Origin: Furcasterigmium furcatum
Lineage: Eukaryota > Ascomycota > Sordariomycetes > Glomerellales > Plectosphaerellaceae
Assembly (NCBI GenBank): GCA_001599815.1
Contig: BCIA01000002.1
Coordinates: forward strand, 496,001 to 560,000
Direction: 5' to 3'
DNA: 64,000 nucleotides
Shown here: positions 1-11,039 of the stretch, piece after piece
Layout: the number at the start of each line of letters is the position of its first letter
Position numbering within the stretch: position 1 is the first letter of the stretch
Translations under genes and position numbers: made by a program
Notes under the pieces: model-generated
The model's input: the letters and a program-made list of their open reading frames with translations, nothing else
Told to the model about the DNA's origin: nothing
Database searches by the model: none

Positions 1-652
1 CTGGCTCTGCACTCAGGGAACATGCGCTCAGTGCGCCAACCCGTCCCCTCAACCGCGACACATGGGCCTCAAGTCATCCAAGATCAGCGGCAAGTCTGCC
101 TCTGCCCTTCCGAATGGCGCCATTTTCAATCGCAAGGATCTCTTTACCCAACACGTCCGCCGTATGCATCCGCCCTCGCCGGGTGGAAAGTCCGGGCGCA
201 ATCCAAAGTCCACAGCCGATGCCGACGGCAAGATGCGCCAACTGCAGGCCGAGGCGGAGCGCAAGAGGTGCCAGCTACCGGCATACATGACATGCCCGGC
301 TGCCTCGTGCAACGAGAAGTTTACCGGCTCCACTGCCTGGGACGACCGTATGGAGCACGTTGCGAAGCACCTCGAGAAGGCGTGCGAAGGCCTCGAACCC
401 AAAGTGCGCTTCGGCGGGGAACACGATACTACACTCACCAAATGGGCCGAGAGCCCTGAGGTTGGCGTCGTCCGGCGGACGGGCAATGGCCAGTGGGAGC
501 TGGTCAACACGCTTCGAGGGTGTATCGGTCCCTCCAACGGGAACGGAAAGGGCGGCAGGGGATCCGCGGCGGCCCCTGTAGCTGCCCCAAGCCTAGGGAT
601 CCAGGAGGCTGACAATGATGAGGAAGTCGACGCTGATGGGGACGACGACTGA
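1..652 (+). CDS. C2H2 zinc-finger domain protein, C-terminal part (5' partial)
   Basis: The reading frame is open from base 2 to a TGA at 650-652, so the gene enters from the left edge and only about 216 C-terminal residues are visible. The segment FNRKDLFTQHVRRMH has the spacing of a fungal C2H2 finger's second half (linker Arg-Lys-Asp followed by H-x4-H). A second Cys/His arrangement, CPAASC followed by HVAKHLEKAC, looks like another degenerate finger. Between them is a charged helical stretch (DGKMRQLQAEAERKR), and the protein ends in an acidic Asp/Glu tail. Fungal proteins of this kind are usually described as C2H2 finger domain proteins of unknown target; a DNA-binding or transcription role is inferred from the fingers only. 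The ATG at 62 is internal to the open frame and is unlikely to be the true start. An upstream splice site before it cannot be excluded. Confidence 0.75.
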   Translation, partial: WLCTQGTCAQCANPSPQPRHMGLKSSKISGKSASALPNGAIFNRKDLFTQHVRRMHPPSPGGKSGRNPKSTADADGKMRQLQAEAERKRCQLPAYMTCPAASCNEKFTGSTAWDDRMEHVAKHLEKACEGLEPKVRFGGEHDTTLTKWAESPEVGVVRRTGNGQWELVNTLRGCIGPSNGNGKGGRGSAAAPVAAPSLGIQEADNDEEVDADGDDD

Positions 653-2591
653 GATAGTACCAACGGAAGGATGGACGGATGGACGGATGGTGTTACGGGT
701 CTTGTTTTCTTATACTATACTCTCCCTGGGACTGGGTTTGGAGAGGCTATCATGATATCCCCCTTTGCGATTCGTCTGGCTTTATTATATCTAGGTATAC
801 CAGTATGGGTAATGACGAAGTATGAAAACTCTTCTTCTTACGCGGGTAACGACTGTTACGAGGATTTAGCAATAGAATTATGGCATTCTTTGACATCCAC
901 GTCCGGTTGAGTCTTGTCTTGCTTGTTCAGCTCCGTACACCGCTGCGATGACCTCACTGGTTGATGGAATGATCAAGGGTCGAATCTCGTAGCCTCGTGC
1001 CGTCTTCAGAGGAAGGAAGCACATGTCAATTTTTCCAGAATTAGGATGATTGGGGGCGGGCTGTTTTCTGCGATTTTGGGTGCCGCCGGCATGCACCTCC
1101 TGCAGCAGAAGCCTGCTGGAGGGGGGGTCCAAGGCGCCGGGTGCAGAGGCTTTGCAGGCTGTTGCAGGATGGGTTGTGGCTGACTGGGTTATTGGCAGGC
1201 CTGTTGTAAGATCACGAGGATTTGGGACTTTGGTTGTTGCTGGTGCATCATCCGGACGCGAGATGACGAAGTCCTGGTAGGAGATAAGTCGCGCGAGGGA
1301 TTGACTGATTGTGTTTGGATTTCTATTACTTTGGGGGATAAGCGTGTGGCTTGCGGAATGAAAGAGAATGGGATTGAGATCCCAAATACCCAGCCTGGAC
1401 TCGTGTTGTTGATGTTGATGTTTCCGGGAGGAGGTGGAAGGGAGCAACCAACGAGGAGACATCAGCAGGATGCTTCCCAGGCACTAAGTGAGCTTAATGG
1501 CCTGATTATTGCGCCAATTCACAATACTGAATATGCTCGATGCGTGAACTTGCCTCCTGTCGTCTGAAGTTTGCTGGTTCACTGTCTTGCTTCCATGATA
1601 TCGTGGCGGTAACGGCCTCGGGGCCGGAGTGGATACCTGTGGGTCCCGGGCGCCGGGCCTGGATGTGGTTGAACGCCGCCGTGGCGGAGGGAGACTCTTC
1701 CGCCGACTTGGCGAGGAATGAGATGACTGAGTTGAATGTTCCGTGCGGTCATCCAATCAATTGATGTGGGAATGGGTTCGTCTCATGCCCGTCATTGGCG
1801 AAAACAGCATCAATCAGCCTCGGGAGACGAGCCAGATGTGACAGCTCCGCCCGAACCGACCGGATGGGAGGAATCTGGGCAGAACATTGGACTTGTAGAC
1901 ATCTGAGACACTCGACGGCAACATGCCTCGAGGACCAAGACGGAGATCAATGTCTCGGTGGGCTAGAAATAACTTCTCCGGGCCGAAGCAAGGAACCGAT
2001 GTCTAAGCTATCTTTGTCAGACGCCTGTTGGCGATGTCGGACACATCAAGGGCCCCAGTCCAGGGATGATGCATCGAGGCCCGCGCTGAGGTCAGCGACC
2101 AGGGACACTCGCAGGGTCTACAGGGTCGTACCAACGGCCCACCAATCAAGCCGGATGGGGATTGGGCTAAAGGGAGCTCTCCCCAGTAGTGGGCAGTCCG
2201 CTCCTCCAGCTGAGCTGAGCCACGCTGATGATGGGAACGGCGCTCGCTGCTGACGGAGATGCGGCAAGATACTGGGTACAACCGACTGGGCGATACGAGC
2301 ATCTTAAGTGCTCCAGACGCATCTAACCGGCTAAGGGCTGTGCCAAAAGTATCCGACTCAGTGTCCTCTTCCAAACATCCACACTTCACTTCACCACTGG
2401 CATCTCTTGGGAATCGCTTCCTCTCTCACCGCAAGTGAGCTACTCCATACGTCATCTTGACCGACCGACGACTCGGGAGCCGCCAGCAAGAAACACCTTG
2501 AGCTGCACAGCTTCGCAGGCGAACCCCTCCCTGTTTGACACTCTACCTGTCCGACGTCCCAGTATCTCTATCCGCTCCTCGACGCCCGGTC
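653..2591. other. intergenic, no gene recognised
   Basis: This 1.9 kb holds the 3' flank of the zinc-finger gene and the promoter of the kelch gene. It begins with a short GGAT/GGAC tetranucleotide repeat. The longest open frames (for example 878-1462 on the minus strand) have no domain, no typical codon bias and no splice structure, so I see no supported gene here. Confidence 0.6.
669..690. repeat. GGAY tetranucleotide microsatellite
   Basis: Alternating GGAT and GGAC units, about five and a half copies, lie just downstream of the zinc-finger stop codon, probably in its 3' UTR. A similar array sits downstream of the Hfi1 gene near 60.78 kb. Confidence 0.7.
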
Positions 2592-4421
2592 ATGATGGAG
2601 TCATTCGCGAAGCTGAAGCGTCGTGCGACCGATCTGTTCGAGAATATCCCCCAGAGCCTCCCGACCGTCCCCAGCATCAAGACCACCGCCACCAAGAAGC
2701 CCGCCCCGGGCATGAAGGCATCCTGGGAGAAGATCGACATTCCTCCTCTGCCTGTCTCCTCGCACTCGATCAACGTCGTCAATGGCTCGGCTTTCATCTT
2801 CGGCGGCGACTCTGCGCCTGGCCGCACCGTCGACAACGACATGCACGTCCTGGTTCTGCCCTACAACAGTGCCGGCGCCGACTACTACAAGATCAAGGCT
2901 GCGCCGCCCAAGACATACACTCCTCCGCCCGAGGATGAGACGAGAGAGGAGCTAGCCGTCGTGCCAGAGGCCAGCGCCGAAGCACCGGCCGAGGGACAGG
3001 TAGAAGGCAAGGGAAAAGAGAAGGAGAAGGAGGCTACAGCTTCTGCCTTGGATGAGGTGTCGCTCGCGTCGCCCACCACCGGCGCCGATCCTTCGTTCGA
3101 CGACGACGATGACGAGGAGCCAGAGATCACCCCCACGACCAGCGCCTCGGCCAAGGGCAAGCAGCCCGAGGGGCCTCCCTCGCCGGCTTCCCTCCTCCCA
3201 GATGTCCCCGGCCCGCGTGCAGGTCATGCCACGGCCGTCGTCGGTCACCGCATCTTCCTCTTCGGCGGCCGTGACCCGGAGTCTGGCCAGCCCATCAACG
3301 AGCACGGCCGAGTCTGGGTCTACGACACCCGCAACCACGCCTGGTCTTCCCTCGACCCAGTCCCCCCGGCGCCCGGCGTGACCCTGTCCCCGATGCCCGG
3401 CCCTCGCCACGGCCATGCTGCCACCAGCACAGACCGGCCCCGTGATTTCGCCTCTCACGGACCCAAGCGTACCCAGAGCTGGCAGCAGTGGGCGGCCGGC
3501 GACTCGGCCGACGTCGGCATCCCCCAGGCGCCCATCGTGGGCAACCTGGCCCTCAAGGCGCGTGACGAGGAGGACGACGGCTACGGAACCCTCTTCATCC
3601 ACGGCGGCATCGTCTCCGCCGCCTCCCGCTCCTCGACCGACTCCCCGGCCTCCCCGGCAGCCAAGCGCTCCAGCGACCTCTGGGCCTTTGACATCCGCAC
3701 CCGCGTCTGGACCGAGCTACCCGCCGCCCCGGGCCCAGCCCGCGACGGCGCGGCCCTCTGTGTCTCCAAGTCCCGCCTCTTCCGCTACGGCGGCTCTGAC
3801 GGCTCCAGCCCCATCGGCGGCCAGCTCGACTTCCTCCACCTGGAGATCGAGACCTTCGATGACGGCGTCGCCAAGGGCGAGGTCTCCGTCCGCGCCCGCG
3901 ACGGCTGGCAGACCATCGCCGCCGGCGCGACCCCCGAGTCCCTCGCCGTGGACAACCAGCCCGCGGAGACGGAGATCCCCCTCGTCGGCGCCCAGGACTG
4001 GCCCTCCCCCCGCGCCTTCGCGAGCCTCGAGGCCGTCACGAGCGGCGCGGGCCGCGAGCACCTCGTCCTCGTCGGCGGCGAGGGCCCCGACGACGAGCCC
4101 GCCGACAGGGGCCGCGAGGGCCGCACGCGCGCGCTGTGCGGCGACGCCTGGGCCTTCCAGGTCCCGCCCGTCGGCAACACGGTCGCCAGCTTCGGCGGCG
4201 CCTTCTGGCAGGCCATCGGCCAGCCGACGGGCGAGGGCCGCTGGGCCAGGCTGGACCTGGCGCCGTACGACGAGGACGACCGCTCCGCGCCCCCCGGGCC
4301 GAGGGCCTGGGCTGCCACGGCGCCCATGGGCGAGCTCGAGGAGACGGGCATCGTGGTCTGGGGCGGCGTGGGCGAGAGCGGCAGGCGTCTGGGCGACGGC
4401 TGGATCCTGAGACTCGCGTAG
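2592..4421 (+). CDS. Kelch-repeat (galactose oxidase-like beta-propeller) protein
   Basis: This is an intronless frame of 609 residues if the first ATG of the MMESF start is used. ATG 2592 and 2595 are adjacent, and the in-frame ATG at 2535 would add 19 residues that look like leader sequence. Kelch blades are visible from about residue 50: the segments FIFGG, IFLFGG, LFIHGG, RLFRYGG, LVLVGG and IVVWGG each end a strand, and several are preceded by GPRxGHA-type turns and followed by a W or DLWAFD strand. A low-complexity acidic insert (about residues 115-200, rich in Glu, Ala and Asp) separates blade one from the rest. There is no signal peptide or membrane segment, so a cytosolic or nuclear scaffold is likely. 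The partner is unknown. The gene is convergent with the complex I gene, with 325 bp between the stops. Confidence 0.85.
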   Translation: MMESFAKLKRRATDLFENIPQSLPTVPSIKTTATKKPAPGMKASWEKIDIPPLPVSSHSINVVNGSAFIFGGDSAPGRTVDNDMHVLVLPYNSAGADYYKIKAAPPKTYTPPPEDETREELAVVPEASAEAPAEGQVEGKGKEKEKEATASALDEVSLASPTTGADPSFDDDDDEEPEITPTTSASAKGKQPEGPPSPASLLPDVPGPRAGHATAVVGHRIFLFGGRDPESGQPINEHGRVWVYDTRNHAWSSLDPVPPAPGVTLSPMPGPRHGHAATSTDRPRDFASHGPKRTQSWQQWAAGDSADVGIPQAPIVGNLALKARDEEDDGYGTLFIHGGIVSAASRSSTDSPASPAAKRSSDLWAFDIRTRVWTELPAAPGPARDGAALCVSKSRLFRYGGSDGSSPIGGQLDFLHLEIETFDDGVAKGEVSVRARDGWQTIAAGATPESLAVDNQPAETEIPLVGAQDWPSPRAFASLEAVTSGAGREHLVLVGGEGPDDEPADRGREGRTRALCGDAWAFQVPPVGNTVASFGGAFWQAIGQPTGEGRWARLDLAPYDEDDRSAPPGPRAWAATAPMGELEETGIVVWGGVGESGRRLGDGWILRLA

Positions 4422-4746
4422 CGGGATATGTGGCCATGTCGTCGATTCTTTACGAGCAGCAGGGTCCTTGGAGGTCTGGATATCCCCATTTCGTAACGGC
4501 CGTGAAAGCCCCGGGGGCAGGGCAGGCACATTTCCTTTTGGGCAAGAGGACAACAAGCAGCACGAGATATAAAAACCAACTTGTAGAAAAATGGCAAAGT
4601 GCAACGAATGATCTCTCTCTAAGAAACCTCTTTCCGATTTCCTTCTGGTACAGAAACTCTCATCCTAGGTTATGTACAAATCCCGTCATCTATCGTCGCG
4701 TGCTCCGACTGGTCTTCTTCCGTTCGCCCGTGGCTCGGCACCCCGT
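4422..4746. other. convergent 3' intergenic region
   Basis: This 325 bp stretch separates the stop codons of the kelch gene (+) and the 24 kDa complex I gene (-). It should hold both 3' UTRs. I see no further gene. Confidence 0.6.
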
Positions 4747-5808
4747 TTACAGATCGCTCCTCGTGGTCTCGATGCCCCAGGGCTCGCTCGTCAGGTTGGT
4801 CAGGCCGGCGCTGTTCTCGCACGTCTTGCGGCCGCTGTTGATGGGGCCGGGCGCGGGGACCTTGGTGTGGTCGACCTCGCCGTCAACCTTGACGCTGGCC
4901 TTGAGAGCTTCGAGGAGCTGCTTGGTGGTCTCGGGGGTGAGGTCCTCGTAGTAGTCGTCGTTGATCTGGACCATGGGGGCGTTGACGCACGCGCCCAGGC
5001 ACTCGACCTCGAGGAAGGAGAAGAGGCCGTCGGGGGTGGTCTCGCCCTGCCCGATGCCGAGGTGCTCGGTGATGGTCTTGACGATGGCGTCGGAGCCGCA
5101 GCCGCCGAGCTGGCAGGGAGTCTGGGGTATTTCTGTCAGCACTCTGATCTGTGTCGTAAAGGGCGAGACATCATGCGGCGGCGGATGCCGGTCGAGCTCA
5201 TGTTCTACGGAACATTGATCCCGGGACGCTACTCACGGTTGTGCAGGCCTGGACGAAGAACTTTCCGACGGGCGTGCGGTTGTACATGGTGTAGAAGGAG
5301 GCGACCTCGTAGACGCGCATCGGGGGCATCTCGAGAATGCGGGCGACCTCGTTCATGACGCTGATGGAGGTGAAGCCGTGCTGGCGCTGGCCGAGGTCGA
5401 GGATCGGCATGACGGCGGCCTTCTTGTACTGGGGAGGGTAGCGCTTGAGGAGCTCGGCGATGACCTTCTCGTTCTGCTCGGTGAACTTGAAGGGGATGTC
5501 GGGGTTGTTGTCCTCGGTGTTACGGTGCTGTGGGCGGGAGAGAGCGGGTGTCAGCAGGGCGGCTCCTATCACGTTCTCTGGCATCCCAAGTGCGTAGATC
5601 GCCCATTGGGAGCGGTCCCGATTGACCTCCGACAAGACAGAGGCGCGCGGGAGACTCAATTCGGGGCGGGAAAAGGACGTACGACGTTGAGCGTGGCGCT
5701 CGACCTCGGCGCCGTGGTGCTGACAGCGCGGATCTGTGGCCTTGCTACCCGGCGGCATGTTGACCGGGCGGCGGATCTGAAGAGGAGGGGAGCGAGTTTC
5801 GACGCCAT
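4747..5808 (-). CDS. nuo24: NADH:ubiquinone oxidoreductase 24 kDa subunit (NDUFV2/NuoE family)
   Basis: Three exons on the minus strand: 5808-5683, 5527-5237 and 5121-4747, giving 42+97+124 = 263 residues, the usual fungal length. The introns begin GTACGT and GTGAGT and end CACAG and CCCCAG, all in phase 0. The N-terminus (MASKLAPLLFRSAARS) is basic and free of acidic residues, as expected for a mitochondrial presequence. The [2Fe-2S] ligands of the NuoE family are present as C137-x4-C142 and C180-x3-C184. The protein is part of the peripheral NADH-dehydrogenase arm of respiratory complex I in the matrix. The gene is divergent from CSN3, sharing about 540 bp of promoter DNA. Assignment is very secure; only the exact residues at the exon joints rest on manual splicing. 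Confidence 0.95.
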
Positions 5809-6348
5809 GGCTGCGGTTGCGGTGCTCAATGGCCGGTGGGAGTGTCGTCTGGAGGGCGAAGCTATCGTCGTCACTGATTCGGGACGTTCAAAGTCGTTCA
5901 GAAAGCTGCTTGGAATATGGAACCGTATGATTGGCGGGGCCGGCTATGCGGGTGGAGAATTTTGTGTCGCTCAGTTGTGCCTGGCACAATTTCGGTGGGC
6001 TCACCGAGAAAGCTCGCTTTGGCGAATAACACGGTTAAGGGCCGAGGCAGAGCTCAGGCCAAGAGCTAGCCTGGAGCTCCCCTCCACGACCCCACGTACC
6101 AAGCTCGTACCTGCCCGCACTGGCGCCTGGTGATGTACCTCCAAAAAGGTGAAGTCAGATCCCGAACGCCTCTTCTACCACCAACATCTCCAGAGCAAAC
6201 ACGGATTCCCGCGACAACCCGGCAACCCGGCGCATTCCTTCGGATTGACGCCTCTCCTTCGACCCTCCGATACCACCAAACGACGGCCTCCTGAACTGCA
6301 CGTCCAACAACGAACGCATCTGTCAATCTGGTCTCCAGCCTCGCCATC
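5809..6348. promoter_or_regulatory. shared promoter region of complex I 24 kDa gene and CSN3
   Basis: This 540 bp lies between two divergent start codons, so it must contain both promoters and 5' leaders. I see no clear TATA box. No defined regulatory motif can be supported. Confidence 0.5.
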
Positions 6349-7916
6349 ATGGCTGCCGAGCTTCTCCTCGCATTTCCGCCAGACAATGTGGCCAGCTTGA
6401 CAGATGTTCAATATGATGAGGAAGTTAAGGTGTTCCTCGAACAGCTCAGCATGATGCTGTCACAAGAAACTCCCTTGCTCATCTCCTCAGCGCCTCAGCT
6501 GATTCAGGTTCGGTCCTCGTCATCCCGGGTGACAACCCAACCGCTAACCTCTCTCAAACCGCAGCTGCTGGATCCCTCGGTCAACTCCATATCCGTCCTC
6601 CTTCTCATCAATAGGTTAAAGAGCGCGGGAGGCTCGCCTATCCCTCGGCCAGAGCTTACCAAACTGGTCACACGATTCCTCGAGTCCTTCGACGGACGGC
6701 AGATTCGCTACGTTGGCGACCTTTACATGGACCTGATCCAGGAGCTTGTGGATGGGAAATGGGTTCCCGTGAGTTGATCACTCTGTATTTTGGCGGCCGG
6801 GTGTGGCTGACAGAACCATAGAAGCCGCAAGTCGTCGGCCTGCTAGCTTCCGCCATCCTCCGTCTCGACCCTGCCAGCGAGATGCTCACCTCCAACCACA
6901 TTTCCCTCGTCAACATTGTGCAAGAGTCAGGACAGTACGAACCAGCTGTTCCGGTGCTAGAGAAGCCCTACGTCTTTGTACCGATTGTGGCCGACCAAAC
7001 AGACTCGATCCTCGGAGCCAAAACGGCATCTCCCTCCTCTTACATCTCGCCCCGCACGCATCTGACTCGACCCCTGAACAGGGACGCGGTCATGCGCTAT
7101 GACGAGGCCTGCGGCTTCATCTTCGGCCGGCTCCGTCGATGGAAGGATGCGCATGCTGCCTTTGGCAGGGTCGTTGCTTTCCCTAGTCGAGATGCAAGCG
7201 TCACTGCGACCATGGCGGAAGCGTACAAGAAGTGGATTCTGACTGGCCTCCTGGCCCTGGGGCAAACGCCGAAGTTACCTTCCTACGCCCACCCTGGTTC
7301 AGCAAAGCAGTATCACGTGGCCGCCAAGGTCTACGAAGACCTGGCCGCCGTGTTCTCGGACAGTGATGTGAGCAAGCTGAGGGCCGAGGTCGACAAGCAC
7401 GCCAAAGTATGGGAAGATGATGGTACCATCTCCTGGATCGCAGAAGTCCTCGCGGGATATCAGAAGTGGCAGATCATTGGTCTCGGCAAATTATATTCCA
7501 AGATCTCCATCCGGGAAGTCAGAGAGCTGACCACGAGTGGGGAGACCGGCCAGAAACTCCCTACCGATCAGGACGTGGAGGCGTTGATCCGCGAGATGAT
7601 CAGCTCTGGTCTTCTTCACGGCTCCATTAGTACCCAGAACGGCACGGCATGCCTGTCGTTCCACCCCGAGGGCGAGGAGCTGTCCGAAACAGACTTCGCG
7701 ATCAAGATCCAGGAGGGAATCAACAGGCTCGCGGCTTTGGGTGAGGTTGCCAAGGCCACAGATGCCCGACTTATGGTCTCCAAGGACTATGTCAAGCACT
7801 CCGTTAGGGAACAGAAGCGCGCCGACAAGGACTTTTCGGCGGGTATGGACGCAGGCTTCGGCTTCGATCACTCGGTCGAGGACGAGGACCTCATGGTTGA
7901 CATTGCGCATGGCTAG
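6349..7916 (+). CDS. csn3: COP9 signalosome subunit 3 (PCI-domain protein)
   Basis: Proposed exons are 6349-6507, 6565-6768 and 6822-7916, giving 53+68+364 = 485 residues. The second intron is clear (GTGAGT to CCATAG). The first (6508-6564) is 57 nt long with no stop in frame; I call it an intron because it has gctaac about 20 nt before an ACCGCAG acceptor. The product has the CSN3 layout: an all-helical N-terminal repeat region, a conserved YDEACGFIFGRLRRWKDA segment, and a PCI/winged-helix part (about residues 330-430, YSKISIREVREL through EALIREMISSGLLHGSI). It ends in an acidic tail. CSN3 is a structural subunit of the COP9 signalosome, which removes Nedd8 from cullins and in fungi links light and development. 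Family assignment is from recognised sequence pattern, not a search. Confidence 0.88.
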
Positions 7917-8579
7917 AGGGGGCGCCTCCATCTGCCGTGTCGATAGCCGTCTTCCGAGCGAGGAGAGAGCGCCATGATGAACGGCAACACACACGAAGAT
8001 ATGACCAGCCTGAAGAAAATTCCTGGATGTTATCTGGGAGTTGGAGACGCGAGGCGGATGTGCCTCGCTCGAGGGACGGGGCAGCAAGCATTCGCGGCGT
8101 GTGAGGGATGATGAACGGCGTTTGAGGAGATTCAGTCATGGCTAGCGGACATGAAAGAGGCGTTTTGCCTCGCTCGGCGCAATGCATTCCATGAGCTCAT
8201 AGGTAGCCATGCGACTCGCCACGATCGTGGTGATCTTCGCATGAGCTAGTAGAGAAAACTAGCATAGTGAACAGAGCTCATACAGAAGAATGTCCCTCGA
8301 CTGTGCACGTGGGACCTGGAAGCGTTGGTACTCTTACATTTCATTCTTTTCTCGAGTCCGTACGCCGAGTCTACGTCATGTACAAATGATGAGACCTGGT
8401 CATCCATCCCGGATCATAGCTCATGATACACACATCCGGGAACTCTGTTTCCACCCCTACCACTTGAATGAGCCCCGTCCCGTCAAACCCATTGAGACAA
8501 TCAGAGTAAAAGCAAAAGGCACGCGAAGGCATATCTTCTCCCCTCCAAGTTAATTACACCACCCCTGCGGTAAGACCGG
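7917..8579. other. convergent 3' intergenic region
   Basis: This 660 bp between the stop codons of CSN3 (+) and RPA1 (-) contains only 3' flanking sequence. No gene is supported. Confidence 0.6.
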
Positions 8580-10570
8580 CTAGTTCAAGCTGTACTGCTT
8601 GATGAGATCGGCCAGCCTGTTGCCCTCGGCCTTGAAGTCGATGGGGGCGGCGCTGCGGGCCTGGTAACGTGTCCTAGGCGTATGTTAGCATGCTGAATGA
8701 AGCAAAGAGACATAATGGTAGATAACTCACCTCTGCGTGTCCTGGAAGGTGTCCATCTTGGCGCTGCAGCGGAACGCGAGCTTCTTGCAGTTCGCCGCCT
8801 CGAAGGCGCGGGTCACGCCCGCATCGTCGCCGGCCTCGCGCATGTCCATGAGGTCGTCGGCGGACATGCCCATGATGGCGCGGCCGACCTCGTCGAAGCA
8901 GCTGAGCCAGAGCTGGCTCGTATGGTCGCAGACGTTGACGGACATGACGTAGCGGTACTGGGGGCGGTCGTGGGTGACATTGCAGCTCTCGCACTTCCAG
9001 GTGCCGTCCTGCATGTCGACGACCTTCTTGTTGCAGTTCTCGCTCTTGCAGGCGGGGTACGCGAAGGTGTCCTGCTTGATGTAGACGATTGTCGCCTTGA
9101 GGTTGAAATAGTCGGGCTTGTCGCCCATGCCGAGACCCTCGTCCTTGACTTGGATGGCGAACTTCTCCTCGTTGGGGCGGCCGGTGGCAGCGCCGAGGGA
9201 CGTCGACTTGTGCGAGGTGAAGGTATCGTTGCGGCCGGTCGAGTCGTACCAGCCCTTGAGGCGGTGGGCCTCGGGGATATCGGGGTCGACGGACATCGTG
9301 CCGGAGGAGAGCAAGCTGAGACTCCGGCCACCGAAATCAGACACCTTGACGCCCTTGAAGGCGACGACGGATTCTGGTGCGGCGTCGAAGCCCTGCGCAG
9401 TCTTGCCCCAGACGGTCACGCGCACCGAGAAATTGCTGTCATCGACCAGAGTGATCTCTCGCTTCTGGTACGGCTTTCCGGTCGACTTTGAGACGATCTC
9501 CGACACTTCCTCCACCTCCTTCAGGATACCGATGGTGTCGACCGTCGCATCCTTCTCGACGCCTTGCAGCTCCTGGATGTTGCAGAAGTTGAAGCGCACC
9601 TGCGGCACGCTGCTCTGGTCCTCGGCCTTCTCCACTTGCGTGTCCCTCTCGAAAGTGAGCTCGTAGTCGTTGGGCAGGTTGGTGAACTGCTTCTTGGCAA
9701 TTTGCACCTTGCAAGGGCTGGAGATGTAGTAGACGGAACCCTCCTGGAAGAGGTCGTAGAACTGGTCGCACTGCAGGTTGAATGCGGTGGCCTTGATCTC
9801 GCCACTCTCGTCAAGCAGGTTGACGGAGAAGAGCTTGCCCTCACCGCTGGGCTTGTGCCATGTTCGGATGTCGGACTTCTGGGTGACGCGGGCCTTGATC
9901 GTCCACTTGTGAGCGTAAGGTGATAGGGCTTCGATCGGGTAGATATTGCTGCTGCCATTGCTCTGTGCGGGGGCAGCTCGGCTGGGGATGTTGGACATTT
10001 TCGGCTTGGTCTCCTCTTGCTTCGCGCCATAGAAGTTCTGGCCTTGAATCGGCGCGGCAGCGGGGGCGGCGGCTTCGGTCCTGGCTTCGAAAGCAACGGG
10101 GTCACCCAGTTTCTCCGGTTGGCCGAGCTCCTCGATGACCTCGAGGCCCAGGATGACGAGGACGCTGTTTGCGTGAGCTCAGTCCCTGTGAGAGATCGTT
10201 GGGAGCACTTACTTCTTTCCCTTGACAGCATTTGGCTGGTATTGTGTGACTCGCACGATGCAGTTTCTGAGGATCTTCTCATCACGGACGAGGTGGTTGA
10301 CCTGCGAGGCCAGCATGGCCTGCACGTAGTTGTCCAGATCGCTGAGCACGATGCGGAACCGGTCGGTTCCTCCAGGCTGCTGTCCTAGGGCCTTGACTTG
10401 CAGACACTGGAGGACGGGAACAGGGAACTTTGTAGAGGCATTGTCGAGATCGTTGAAGATGGCGCTGCGAAGGCATGTGTCAGTTGAGTCACATAGGACA
10501 TGAATGTTGCTTGGAGGCAGGAGACGTACCTGAGAGCGCCCTTGGAGATTTTGGACGCGATAGGATCCAT
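8580..10570 (-). CDS. rpa1: Replication protein A large subunit (RPA70)
   Basis: Four exons on the minus strand: 10570-10530, 10464-10213, 10164-8731 and 8673-8580, totalling 606 residues, close to the length of yeast and fission-yeast RPA1. Introns start GTACGT, GTAAGT and GTGAGT, and the last has a GCTAAC branch before CCTAG. The layout is that of RPA70: an N-terminal OB fold (exons 1-2), a Pro/Ala/Gln linker, then DNA-binding folds A and B (around IYPIEALSPYAHKWTIKARVT and NFSVRVTVWG). The C-terminal fold C carries a zinc ribbon near residues 469-495 (CKSENC ... CESC). RPA binds single-stranded DNA in replication, repair and recombination. The start is fixed by MDPIASKISKGAL, the typical N-terminus. 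A palindromic double ACGCGT lies 140 bp upstream of the ATG. Confidence 0.95.
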
Positions 10571-11039
10571 GGTGGCAATCTACAGACAAGAGCCTTGGTA
10601 TGGAGATAGAATGGTATCAACAAGAAGACCCAGGCCGGAGATAGGTTGTTGGACGGATGGACAGCTCTCGGTCGTGAAGTTGTTGGCGATGGCAAAGTTG
10701 TGGCTTGAGACGCGTCGACGCGTTAAGTTCTGTTTAATGGATTGGAGATGGCGGGGTTCCAGCTTAGTCACCCGCGTTTTGCCTGCTGTGGCTGCCTGCG
10801 CCAAGAACGTGGCAGTTGCTGGAAGCACTGAACGCGGGGCAAGTGCCACCTGAGACGTCATATTGGTCGACCAACTCGTTTGTCGTAGTCCATTGGAGGA
10901 GACCCCAAGCTTGTACTTTCCATTTCCATTGCTTCAACAACACCAGCTGCTCCCTGAGATACCCACATCGCGAATCAAGAACACAGCAGCGTCTCTCCAG
11001 TTTCTTCCACTTGCGCATTGTATCCTAAGCTCCTTCATC
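10571..11039. promoter_or_regulatory. shared promoter region of RPA1 and the dienelactone-hydrolase gene
   Basis: This 469 bp lies between divergent start codons. It contains the double ACGCGT element, closer to RPA1, and a pyrimidine/A-rich leader before the dienelactone-hydrolase start. Confidence 0.6.
10710..10723. promoter_or_regulatory. palindromic double MCB element (two ACGCGT)
   Basis: The 14-bp sequence ACGCGTCGACGCGT is a perfect palindrome holding two MluI cell-cycle boxes. ACGCGT is the known target of MBF (Mbp1/Swi6), which drives G1/S genes including replication factors in yeasts. Its location 140 bp before the RPA1 start codon fits that role. The right-hand copy (ACGCGTTA) also fits the published StuA response consensus, so APSES factors other than Mbp1 could bind. 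Function is inferred from motif and position only. Confidence 0.7.

Noticed and set aside
878..1462. 194-codon open frame on the minus strand
   Set aside because: No domain, no signal peptide, no typical codon preference and no splice structure; it lies in ordinary flanking DNA.
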